Origin: Paramecium pentaurelia
Lineage: Eukaryota > Ciliophora > Oligohymenophorea > Peniculida > Parameciidae
Reading direction: 5' to 3'
Length of the DNA stretch: 64,000 bases
Assembly: GCA_905183005.1 (NCBI GenBank)
Contig: CAJJDO010000006.1
Span: forward strand, 729,781 to 793,780
Shown: positions 12,282-23,633 of the stretch, piece by piece
How the letters are laid out: each line of letters opens with the position of its first letter
Position numbering within the stretch: position 1 is the stretch's first letter
Position numbers and translations under genes: made by a program
The notes under the pieces: model-generated
What the model was told of the DNA's origin: nothing
The model's database searches: none
Seen by the model: the letters and a program-made list of their open reading frames with translations, nothing else

Positions 12282-14421
12282 TCAGAGTAATTTTTTAATC
12301 TTACCATATTTCTCAATTATTTACATCAATTCCTTTCTTTTAGGAACTTCATATAATTAAGGTTCTTTCAAATTAATTGCAAAATCTTTCATTTTCTAAA
12401 TATTTTATAAAATGATACTTTATGGAAATCTTTTTCAAAGAATTTATTATTTATATATTCATACCAAATCTACTTTTTTTATTTTTAATATTCATCGATC
12501 AACTAATTTATGCAAAGACTAAAAATAATTATATTATATTACATATCTATTTACTATACAGGTTTATCGTTTAGATCATAAAATGTTTTTTTACCTTATT
12601 ATCTTTAGAGCTCATCAATAATTTAATTAATGTTATCTTTTATTAATTTAAAGAATTTATCTCTAAAAGTTAATTTCTTTTGTTTTAAATTTCTAAAATT
12701 CCTTTAAATCTAAATTACTATATATAATAAATTTATATTACTTTTTTTTAAAGTTTTATCATGTTAATGAACTATAGTGACTGCTAATCTCATTTAAATA
12801 AGATATTTAGTCAAAATTATTTGAGATTTTAGTTTAATTTTTTTTCTTAAATTGACAGCTATAATCTACAAAGCAATACAAGATTTTGTTATTGTTCTTT
12901 CTTTAGTTGAATAACCATAATCTTTTGCTGAAATTAATGCTTTAGTTTTAAGAGTCCAAACCAATAATTTACCTCTTGCTTATATTTTAGATTTTCTTTT
13001 ATTATCCTAAATAATTTAAATAAATTTTCTAATACTTTTATCATATTATATAATGTATCAATAAAAAGGATATATTTTATTAATCTACCCCAACTTAATG
13101 ATACTTTATATGCATAAGCTTTTCTAATACTAAAAGAACGTTCTATTTCTCTAAATTAAGACATTTATTCTTATAATAATAATCTATCTCTAATATATTA
13201 TTATCTTTCAGTATAATTATTTTTTTTATTTTGCTATACTAATTCAATTTTTTGTTTTTTAATTTTAGAATGTTATTCTATTAATAATTTTCTTTTTTCT
13301 AATTCATACATAAATGTTTTTTATTTATTTTAATAATCTTATTCTAATTCTTTTCTTTTTTAGATTTAGTGTTCTTCAATCTTTTTTAATCTTTCCTCTT
13401 TTGTCATACCTTAAAATTCTTTTCCTATTAATGTTAATAATGTGCTTAATTTAGATTAAACTGGTTATATTTTAATAAATTTTCTTTTATCTGAATTTTC
13501 AGTCTATACTCTACTGCATTCTGTTTCTTTTTCTATAGATGATTAATAAATATTAGATTTTATCTAAGAATACCCTTTCTTCTCTCTTCTTCTATCAGGA
13601 GTATGTATAAATTTAGCATTTTCACTATGAACCATTTTTAATTTAGGTGATCTAGATTAATTTTGGCGAGATGGGGTTTTTTCAGTATTCAATTATCCAA
13701 AATGAACTTATATCTTTAATATAAAATCAACATGAGAATAAAATGTTAAATAAAGGAATTCTTCTTTAAAATAATGAGCATGTGGATTACTTGAATAGAC
13801 TTTTGCATAATTACTTTAGATTATTTAATCTGCATTAAATTTAGTTGGAAATTCAATTTTAACAGAAAGCATCAATTTAAATAATAAAAATGATAATGAT
13901 TCTGGTAATTGTAAGTGAATATGAATTGGTGTATGTTTATCTAAAATTCTTAACCTGAAATAATAAAATTAGTATCTATCAATTTATATTTGATTAACTC
14001 CATTTTATTATAAGTCTGATAACTTTAAACCATCAAATGTCTTGATTAGTTAATCATTTTATTTTTTGAATTCCACTGATAAATTTTCTTAAACTGTCTT
14101 AATTCTGTCAAGTGATCCAAGTCCTTAATAATTTTGTTCATATTAATTATACAATTCTAAGATTGCTCCTTCTACTTTTAAAAAAAGGTTGTTTTCTGAC
14201 TTATGAATATTCGTATTTTAAGCTTTAATTTTTTCAAATAATGTATTCACTCTGGACTTACTGTCTTGCTATTCTGAGACAGAAACTTAACTTCGATTGC
14301 TTTTTAAGAATTCCTTATTGGGGGTCTTTAATTTTTAGCTACAGTAAAATCTTTGATTCTACATTGTGCTTATAATAGCACTTTGGGAACTTGACTTTCT
14401 CATTTAATCTGAGTTTATCAT
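12282..14421 (-). CDS. Tandem paralogue B of an unrecognised family (EFPTKFN family)
   Basis: 687-residue protein. The N-terminus is Ser/Lys/Gln-rich. It shares with its neighbours the helix ILELYNQYEQNY, the strand RYQFYYFRLR, the motif VKIEFPTKFNAD and EFLYLTFYSHVDFILKIQ. It alone has an inserted ~150-residue charged coiled coil (KEERLKKIEEHQIQKRKE and on) between the beta-like and basic helical halves. The helical half carries YGYSTKERTITKSCIALQ and IQRNFRNLKQKK, IQ-like, and ends KEPQLYEVPKRKELMQII. Introns: 13007-13035, 12519-12542, 12396-12418. The ATG at 14421 lies 21 nt after the TGA of paralogue A and in frame with it; Met-7 is an alternative start. Confidence 0.75.
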
Positions 14422-14442
14422 ATTTTATATATCATCATATTC

Positions 14443-16376
14443 TCAAATCATTTTTTTATTTTTTGCATAAAGCTCAATTATTTCAGCTACTTCATTAATT
14501 TGTGGAAGTTGGAACAATTTAGGTTCTTAAAACTTAATCAAGGCTTTTCTAATCTCATCGCTTTTTCTATCATTTAAATAAAGAGTTAATTATTTATCAT
14601 GAATCTTTTGACGTATAAATGCTAACCATATCTATTTTTGTCTATGATAATAATTATCAATCTAGAATTGCATTATTTGATTATCTATTTGAAATGCATA
14701 CATTTATTTTTAATATCTATTTCTTGTTTTTTGATTATTTTGTGTTAAACTCTTCATAATTTCTTTGTAATTTCTATTTACTAATTACCAGAATTCCTCA
14801 TAATATTTTTTTTTTTATCTTTAAAAGAATCTGAATTTATTCTATAAAATTATTACTAAATTAATAAATTTATATTATTACCATAATGTCTAGTCTTAAG
14901 TAATCTATGTCCTAAATGTATAATTGAAATACATTCTTTAATAAAAGAAGTAGCAATTGTTTAAGCTTTTCTTTTTCTTAAGAATCGTATCTAAGCAGTA
15001 AACATTTGTATTGCTAATAAACTTTTACAAAATGATCTTCTTTCTGGTGTTGGTCCAAACTTTCTAATATAAATCAATAAATTTAATCCACATTTTAATG
15101 CTTTCATTCTTCCATTAGCTTTAATACTCATTCTACCTTTAAATTCCTAAATATTATGAAAATTCTAATACTATCAATTTAGTTTTAAGCTAAGCAATAA
15201 ATTTAATTAAATTTACAAGTTAAGCCCAAAATAATTCTCCTTAAATCTTTTTATTTAGTTTTAATTTATAAATCTTTTCAAATAATCTATAATCATTTCT
15301 TAACATTTATGCACTATATTATGTTTTTAACTTTATCTTTTATTCACAAACTATCTCCTATTTTTTTTAAAGTACTTATTTTCTTTTCTATTCTCTTTCA
15401 CTCTATTAAAATATATATATATAATATTTACAAGTAATCCAGCTAATAGATCTGATCTTTTTGTCAATTAAAATTAACTTGTATCAAGATTCCTTTTTAT
15501 TAAATCAATTTTTATATTTGATATTAAACCAGGAAATTTGGGATATTCTTTCTTTATTATTTCTTTTTTAGGCGATTTATTTTATTAAACTCGACCAAAT
15601 ATTATTTTTATTTTTACTATTACATCAATTTCAGTATAAAAGGTTATATAAAGATAGTTTTCTTGAAATGTACTTTCATGACCACTAGTATAGATTTTAC
15701 AAAAATTTGAAGTGAGATTATGTTCTGCATTAAATTTAGTAGGAAATTCATGCTAAGTAGAAAGATATAATTTATATTATGCAGAATTTATTTGATTTTC
15801 AAATTAAATTGTTAGTAATAGAGGAGATTATTATTTCGATATAGAAGCTCGAAAATAATAAAATTTAAAGCGATTTATATGTAATCTCTAATTCAACTCT
15901 TAATCAATATCACAAAACTATAAATTTGCAATTTTTGTTTCAGCTTAAGAGGGATTCTTTATTGAATTCTGAGATGTAATATAATTCTATTATGTTTAAT
16001 CATCTGACTTTAAATCAATTGAGATATTGAGATCAGTTTTAATTTTCTAAACAATTTTGTAATTATTCTCAAATTCATCATAGAGCTCCATGAAAGAAGG
16101 AGGTATAGTTTAAATCTGATTATGTTCCTTTTTAAATCGTTTAATCTCATTTAGAGTCGGTGTTTAATTTAATACTTAACTTGAATGGATATATGAAATT
16201 GATTATAGACTGCTTGTTGTAAAGAAGCTTAAAATACATTTACAGGCTACTTTAATTTTCTTTACGAATTAAGATAATATGTATTGCTGTTTGGTGTTGA
16301 TGTTGCTTGTCTTTGCTTTGGACTCTTGAATACTGTTTGCTAGGACATTGTAAAATAATAAAATAAGTTAATTCAT
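14443..16376 (-). CDS. Tandem paralogue A of an unrecognised family (EFPTKFN family)
   Basis: 617-residue protein, first of the trio in transcription order. Conserved features: IPPSFMELYDEFENNYKIV, INRFKFYYFRAS, HEFPTKFNAEHN, NYLYITFYTEIDVIVKIK, then GELFWAQLVNLIKF, the basic segment AQIRFLRKRKAQTIATSF and the C-terminal EPKLFQLPQINEVAEII block. Start chosen at 16376 because this is the frame that stays open into the conserved blocks; an internal ATG at 16348 is out of frame. The first ~12 residues are hydrophobic (MNQLILLFYNVL), so a short N-terminal anchor is possible. Introns: 15403-15431, 15147-15171, 14856-14881, all GTA...TAG. No biochemical role can be assigned. Confidence 0.72.
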
Positions 16377-16899
16377 ATTAAGTTTTTAATCAAAGCATAC
16401 TATTCAATTATTTATGATAATTCATATATTGATGAATCTCAAAATATATTAAGTTGTTTAATCTAAAATATAATTAATCTTAATTTCTAGAATTAGGATG
16501 AAACTTATAAAGAATTATATTGAATAATGTTTTATTCATTTTAATTAAATAAATTTAATTTCATTGTTTTATTTAGAGAAGGTATACATCTACTAATTGT
16601 ATCATAATATTTCTATATTTAATATTTTTGAATGATTATGTATCAATCAAATAAATTGATAGTTAGGAAAGTATTTTTTTAACTCATTTTATATTTATTT
16701 TACATTTAGCTTAAAATTTATTAATAAACTTAATTAATATTCTTTCAAAAAATATCAAAAAGGGATCTTTTTTTAAATTATTAACAATTTAAATTTGACT
16801 TAGATCTTAAAACTTATTATATTAATACTGATTATAACACTGAAGTTGTATAAGAATTTTTTTATTTTTTAAAAAATGTATTTTGCATTAATTTAAAAA

Positions 16900-18000
16900 T
16901 CCAAAATAGATTAGCCTAAGGTTTCTCTATCTTGAATTTTACTTCATTTCTTTTCGATTATCAACAATAAATAATTTTCTTAGATAATAAGATTTTTTAT
17001 TTCACAAAGATATTGATACAAAGTATTTGACAATTATAGAATCTAACCTATTTTAAACCAGTTGATTAAAGCATATAATTTAATTTTAACATTTTGCCTA
17101 AAGATTCTCTCATAAACTTTATATTCTATTTTAATAATTTATATAGCTTAAATTTTTTATAACTTTGAAAATTCAATATCTCAAGATTCTACTCTTTTAA
17201 ATAAATATTATATTATTTTAAACTAAATTGAAAATTATAAATACTTGTAAAACAAAAAAACTTTAACTTTAATTTTTTAAATTTAGATTACATTCTAATT
17301 TTATCTTGATTCATAAAGCTGTATCTTCTACTCTAATTTTATATCATTTAATTATGCATTCCCTGTGGTAATTAATTTTTTTTGTGAATTTTCTGTTTGT
17401 TTAAAGTTGCTTTCTAATTTAAACTTTGAGATATTTTAGGTGGTTTTTCAAATTGTTATTTGGTTTTACAATAACTATACAAATTTTACTACCATCTAAT
17501 TACATATTACCATATATGTTAATAGTGTCAAATATGTAAAGACACTATCAACTTCCCAGAAAAAATAAAGGGAATTCTGCCTTTATAACATTTTACATAA
17601 CATTAGCACTATGATAAGGGTGGAGGTTTAATTTTAATTTTAGCTGATAATAGTAAAAATTAAATCTCACAATTACTAATAATTTATCAGTTCATAAAAC
17701 AACTCTTTTGAATCAAATTATCAAGCATTCTTTAATTATTTAATTATTATATAGAATTACATCTAGATGGCCATTTTTTAAAATAAATTAAAGCAATTCA
17801 TTTTGTCAAATAATTTCTAGTTTCTTTTAATATTCATTATAAAGTTCCAGAATCTCTTTATTTAATTATTAAAGAGGAATCTAAATTCTAATTAATTGCG
17901 TAGACTTAAAGAATTAAAGTAAATCATTACAATTATTATTAATTATAGAAGTTATAGAAAGCCTCCTAGTTTTTTTTCATCCATATAATAATATATATAA
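16900..18000 (-). pseudogene. Decayed fourth copy of the EFPTKFN family
   Basis: On the minus strand about 17800-17900 reads KEILELYNEYQKKLEII then TGA, clearly related to paralogue B ILELYNQYEQNY and preceded by RIQIPLQQLN, like A's NQIQTIPPSF. About 17548-17666 reads RFNFYYYQLKLKLN and then IKAEFPLFF, matching RYQFYYFRLR and IEFPTKFN. TGA stops and frame changes separate the pieces and no set of micro-introns repairs them, so this is a relic. Below 17500 only Lys/Gln-rich scraps remain and the edges are approximate. It sits directly upstream of the three intact copies, as expected of an expanded and partly dying tandem array. The remaining sequence from 16377 to about 16900 shows nothing coding. 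Confidence 0.65.
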
Positions 18001-18008
18001 AATTAATT

Positions 18009-18482
18009 TCATATCTATAAATTTTAATAGTGAGTTAAATTAAGGAAAACACTTAAATCACTACCCCATCTAACTGATTTTTGACTTTTATTAGAGCTGC
18101 CTATCTTAGAATTGATAGATTTGAGAGAAGATTTAATTGGTTATTTTGTAATTGATATAGTGTCTGGATCAGGTTTGTGAGAAGGTGTTCGACTCTTTAC
18201 TATCTACCTTTAAGTTTTTTCATTAACAAAACTCAAAGTTCTTTTACTTGATTTAATTTAAGGGAAGAATTAATCTGGTTCAATTATATCCAAATTAAGG
18301 AGAGGAAGATGAGTTAGTTGTGGTGATGAATATGATTTATCATGAACCTCAGCTTTCTCCTTCTTATAAATCTCTTTAAATATAACTCTATCACTTGTTT
18401 GCATTATTATTTGAGGCCTTGTAGATTCATCACTAATTTCTGTAGTTAAATTAACTTATGTCGCTTAACATGCATTTCCCAT
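18009..18482 (-). CDS. Small predicted N-myristoylated protein with PP1-docking-like motif
   Basis: 157-residue unrecognised protein beginning MGNACQ: Gly-2 with Cys-5 is the pattern for N-myristoylation plus palmitoylation, so attachment to a membrane (cilium or cortex) is likely. The rest is Ser/Thr/Lys-rich and disordered-looking (SRTPSHKPDPDTISITKQP). Near the C-terminus is KSVRW, which fits the [RK]-x-[VI]-x-[FW] docking motif of protein phosphatase 1 and follows a run of Ser and Lys. Intronless. Seen: the motifs. Inferred: lipidation and PP1 binding. Confidence 0.7.
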
Positions 18483-19147
18483 TTAATAAATTTATTTAAT
18501 ACATAGTATTTATTATCGTTTTTTAATTATACTTTATAAGAAGAATTATATATATTGTAAATTGTTTTTTATTTATTTAATTAATATTTAAGGTGATTTA
18601 TCAAATCTATTACTCTCATTTGTATTTATTTCTCAAAGGTGTGTTAAATATATATAAAAAAACCTTAATATCTTTCAATAATAATTTATTATCAAATCTA
18701 AAGAGTAATTTTATACTAATAATTATAATAAATGAATGATTGGACTAATAATTCATTTTAAATAAATGCTATTGATATTAAAACTTATTTATATAAAGTG
18801 AAATGAGCCAGCTAATCTAATATTTAGATCATTGAATAAATATTCTAATCAAGTAAAGTCTACTTAACTTATATCATTTATTTAATTAGTATTGAGTATT
18901 AATCCTAATTGTTAAACATTATAAAAATTTAATCTAACAATATAGTAATATAAGAAAATATTAAAATTTTTATTGATTAATTGATCAATTTGCAAAATTT
19001 AATTTGATTACATGGGACTATTAAATAATCAAATTATATTATTTAAAAGAAATATTATAAGAAAAAATCTAAGGCTGTTGAGGTTTGTCTAAGGTTTTGG
19101 AATGATAGAAACTCTAAGTTGGTTTTATTTTATAATCATATTATTAT
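18483..19147. other. Intergenic
   Basis: About 660 bp between two minus-strand genes. At 19060-19130 a short coding-like stretch (minus strand, PKPQTNLNSLRFF) lies downstream of the Sac phosphatase stop; no intron connects it and I leave it unassigned. Confidence 0.4.
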
Positions 19148-21712
19148 TCATATTTTATTTATTTTTAGTTTCTATGATTAAGCAAAATTCTTTTTTAATA
19201 AAGATTCTAAAAATTTGACTGATTTCTATTCAACAGGTATCTTTTTTGTCTATTATATTGAAATATCTTAGACTGTTTCTGAATTTGCAATTGATTTTTA
19301 TACTTCACTATATTATTTTTAAATATCTTGATTTTTGTCTATTAGAGCAACTTATTCTTTAGGTTATTCTCCATTTAGATATCTTTTTAAATTTTTTCTT
19401 AATTTTTCTTCATCATCTGATGATAGATTATATTTTAAATATTTTCTAATTTGATTTGCTTCATCAGTTAATTCATCGAATGTTTTTATTCTAGTATATT
19501 TTTCAATTTCAAGAATTTCATTTCCCTTTAGAAGTGAGAATCGAGTTTTTAAATTTTATAAATTTAATTTAGGGGAAGAATGGTGAGAATCACAAGGAGA
19601 ATCACCTTCTTCCTCAGCTTCATAAATTTATATAACATCATAATAAGGTTTTTTCAATTTTTCTTCTAAATTAAAAGGTTTGGATACATAATTAGGAGGC
19701 TTTTCTCTAACTTTAGTATAAGGTGATGATAAAATGAAAACATTTTTTCCTTTTAATTTTTAATTAGCTTTATGTTTCATTTTCTCAATAATATCAAAAT
19801 TAAATATTGTTTATTTTCTCTCAATTTTCATTTTCTAATCTTTTTTAGCCTATTAACAAGCCTCTTTACATCTTCTGCTTATTTCATCTATTAATGATTT
19901 CTATTGAAATTCTAAATAAGGATTTACCCACCATTATTTATGTTGAGTAAATTATTATAAATATTTTGTATCTGGAAACAAAAAAATAGTAATTCTATCT
20001 CCAATAAAGGGTCCATCTAGAGAAGGACGATGAATTCCTAAAAATAAATCAATTTAATTTTGTTTTTAAGGATCTTCTATATTATTATTATAATGTCTTT
20101 TTAATGAAGTAAATAATTCTATTCTTTTAGATTTCTAACCAATATTTTATTTATGTGCTAATGAACTACCATATTATTATGAAACAAAATCACCTAATTA
20201 TTCATACATCTCCCTAAATTCTTATAAGATAGATTCATTTAATAAAAGCAAATTAAATTTCAAACTACTTTGATTTATTTTTGCTAATTATATTCCAAGT
20301 GCCATTTCACCAATCAATTATTAAAATGTATTTGTTCTATCCAAACAATCAACACAATTAGATCTTACAACACCATTTTATATTTCAATAATAACATTCT
20401 CATTACATTTAGGTTCTTTTACAAATAAAAATACTCCTGTTTTCATAATACAATAATATGCTAATGAATAACATTTATTAACAAATTCTTCTTTATCCTA
20501 TTTTAATTATGCTTTCATATCAAATCCTAAATATCCTATTTCTATTTCTGTTTAACTTTACATTTCATCTTTAACAGTATTGATAGCTGAAAAATATTCT
20601 TCAGCTAATACTTATTCTCTTTTATTATGTTCATTCTATTTAACCAAATTTACCATATAGATTTATCTACCATATGAAGAAATCAAATCACAAAAATGTT
20701 TCTTTGTTGCATATAAATAAGGATCACTCTAATGTATTTTAATTGGTAATTTAAATAAATACATTTTTGGTTCTTAATACCAATAAACAGGAGCAGAACC
20801 TCTAATTTATATAAATGAAGAACAAGCAGGTCTTTAACATGTTGATTTATCTAATTCAATTACAATTTGTTCTGTTTCTACAAAATTTGCAACATAACCT
20901 TATTCATTTATACCTCTAGTTAAATAACGAGCACCAGCATGTTTTGTAGATCTTCTAGCTAATAAAGTAATACTAAAATAATTAGCAACTGTTTTTATTG
21001 TACTTTATTCGCAATAACCATGAATAATTGGAATCACCCATCTTTTATCTTTAATTATTTTATCAAATTCAGCTAATAAGTAATGATTCCACATAAATAA
21101 ATTTCTGTATTATCCTATTTAATGATATTTTTGATTCTTGTTTTGAACATCTTCAGATGGAATTATATTCTTTGATAAGGAACTCGTAGCATCATAAGTA
21201 TAACTACTATAGAAACCTATTTCTAAATCATAATCCTATAATAATTTCTTATATTTTGATTCAATCTATGAATATGGTCCATCAAATAATTCCACTATTG
21301 ATCTTTCTTCAATTGTAAATATTTTGTGTTTGCCCAATTTAGCTATTGATTTACGTCTCTTAATGAACATTACATAATATCCTTATACTAATTTTATAAA
21401 TCCTATTATTCCTGATACTGTATAGAGATAAGTTAAATTATATTTATTTAAGTATTGTTTAGCATCCTCTAATGTCTCAAACTAACGTTCTTCTTCATAT
21501 ATGTATTGTTTAAGTTCTTTTTAATAAAGATCTGGTCCTTTAAGAATATTTAGATGTAGAATGCAAAATTATTATGATAGCGTATGATTGCCAATTAGTA
21601 TATATTTCTAAGTGATTTTATACTATCAAATTACCTCTTTTTAATGACTTCGAAAAACCTAAATATTCTTAAATTTAATTTTCTACACATCCCATGGGTA
21701 TTCCAAATTCAT
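19148..21712 (-). CDS. Sac-domain phosphoinositide phosphatase
   Basis: 845-residue lipid phosphatase acting on phosphoinositide headgroups at membranes. The Sac domain is well preserved: a Sac-type N-terminal half (YTVSGIIGFIKLVQGYYVMF, FMWNHYLLAEF), HGYCEQ, LLARRSTKHAGARYLTRGIN, then the catalytic Cx5R signature NCVDCLDRTNTFQ. A charged Lys/Glu tail of about 300 residues follows with short polar motifs but no membrane segment, so it resembles Fig4/Sac-type soluble enzymes more than membrane-tailed Sac1. One 27-nt intron at 21608-21634 (contains TGA; GTA...TAG) joins the first 25 codons. The start is 38 bp from the divergent Miro start codon. Confidence 0.9.
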
Positions 21713-21750
21713 TAAAATTAATATATATATATAATTCAACAATTACTAAA

Positions 21751-23595
21751 ATGAAGAAAAGAGATTTTAAAGTCGTTGTAATTGGTGATAGTATTAATAT
21801 TTTATTTAATCATTAATCTTAGGTGGAGTTGGCAAATCAACATTCATTTCAGCTCTGATTAATGAAAGTCTTAATAAGGTTACTCATGTGAATTAACATT
21901 AACCAATTCAATTACCTCCTGAAATGTTTAATCATCCAGAATGTAATACAACATTGATTGATACAAAATGTTAACCTAACTAAATTCCAGAATAAGTTAA
22001 AATTGCAGATGTCATACTCTTAATGTACTCAATAGATGATGATGGTTCATGTGAAAGATTAAAGAAGTTCTGGCTCAAAGAATTGAAAGAAAAGGAGTTT
22101 AAATAGCCAATCATTATAGTAGGCAATAAACTTGATTTGATGGGTGTAGAGGATGATAGAGATTATTGCAGAATTTTCAAAGTCATTAAACAATTGGTAA
22201 AAGATTTCAGTGTAATACATCTATCTAATATAGTAAGTTGAAATGGGAATTGAATGTTCATCAATAAAGTTTTAGGGTATTTAGGATGTAATCAATTGTG
22301 CTTAAAGATCTTATTTATACCCTTTAGCTCCTCTGTATAGTTTAGTAAACAAAACAATTACAGAAGGATTCAAAAAAGCATTGACTCGTATATTTAGAAT
22401 TTGTGATCGAGATGGAGATGGTGTATGGAGTGACCAAGAGTTAGAAAGATTTTAAAAGAAGGTTTTTAAAAGGCATCTTGATTAAAGTGATATTGCAGGG
22501 ATTAAGGATATGATTGAAGAGGAATTGAAAGATGATTCAAATAAAAAAAATTATATTACTTTGTAAGGTTTTATGACTCTTTAAAAGAGAGGGATTGAAT
22601 TGATGAAGGTTTAAATAAGTTGGACTATTCTTCGTTTTTTTTATTATAAAGATGATTTAACATTAGATGAATCTCTATTTTAAGATGAGTATTTATTATA
22701 CTTTAAACTTTAGATTAATATTTGATTAAGAAGCTGGACAAACTGTTGAATTAAGTGATATTGCTTAATAAAAACTGAAATCAATTTTTTAATAATTTGG
22801 ATAAACTCTTACACAAGCTTAATTTGATTATATATTCTATCCAGTAATGTATTAAACTAGTTTTCCACTTCTGTAATAATATCACCCACAATCATAAGAT
22901 ATTAATTTAACTTAATGGTTGGCATTGTGGAAGTATTATTAAAATTTTATTTTATTTTAGTGCATTTTCTTTTTTTAATTACAAAGATGCTTATAAATTA
23001 TTAAGTTATATTGGAATTGATATTAAAATGTCAGATGCATTCAAAGAACAAAATAAAAAAGACTCATGGTCTTCTGTCTAAAAAATCATAGAGAGAAGAG
23101 TTTTTCATATAGCTATTATTACTAAAAATAAATAAGTAATTAATTTTTTATGTTATTTAGAAAATCTTAGAAGGATAATTCAATAATATATCACCCAGAA
23201 TAACAACAATAAACTCTAAGACTTATGTGATAAGCATTTATGATGAATTATAAGCAGAATAACAAATTGAAAAAAGGAGATTGAGTATAATTGATTTCTT
23301 AATGATTGAACCATCTTGTAGTTTTTAAACAGTTTAACTTATTCCTATTACATTTTTTTATGACAAAATTTCAGTGTGGAATTAAGTTTACAAAATTATA
23401 GAAGTTTTAAATTCATAGTAAAATATAATATTATTATTAAGAACTTTTGGGTATTCGGAAGTCCAAATTTAATAATTAAAATAAAAAAATAGTTTTTCTA
23501 TAATTTCATTTACAAGTGGAATTGTTGTTCTAATAGGTTTAATAAGTGGTGGATATTATTATTTCCGTTATAAGCCATTTAAAAAAACGAAATGA
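21751..23595 (+). CDS. Mitochondrial Rho GTPase (Miro/Gem1-like)
   Basis: 570-residue outer-mitochondrial-membrane GTPase that links mitochondria to motors and membrane contacts. Order: N-terminal GTPase with P-loop GDSGVGKST and NKLDL (G4); an EF-hand loop DRDGDGVWSDQE; a long middle; a second GTPase-like region; a C-terminal tail anchor (IISFTSGIVVLIGLISGGYYYF) with a basic end RYKPFKKTK. The second GTPase-like domain (from about RRVFHIAIITKNKQK) lacks a P-loop GxxxxGK[ST], so it seems unable to bind nucleotide in the usual way, and the second EF pair is not obvious. Five introns: 21791-21822, 22212-22233, 22689-22713, 22933-22960, 23136-23160; the first splits the P-loop Ser codon, which confirms splicing. 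Confidence 0.9.
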
Positions 23596-23633
23596 AATTA
23601 ATATTATAATATTTAATTGTTTAAATAGTTAAT

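Noticed and set aside
12270..12330. A 52-nt intron removing the TGA between copies B and C
   Set aside because: It is longer than any other intron here and the resulting frame hits another TGA soon after.
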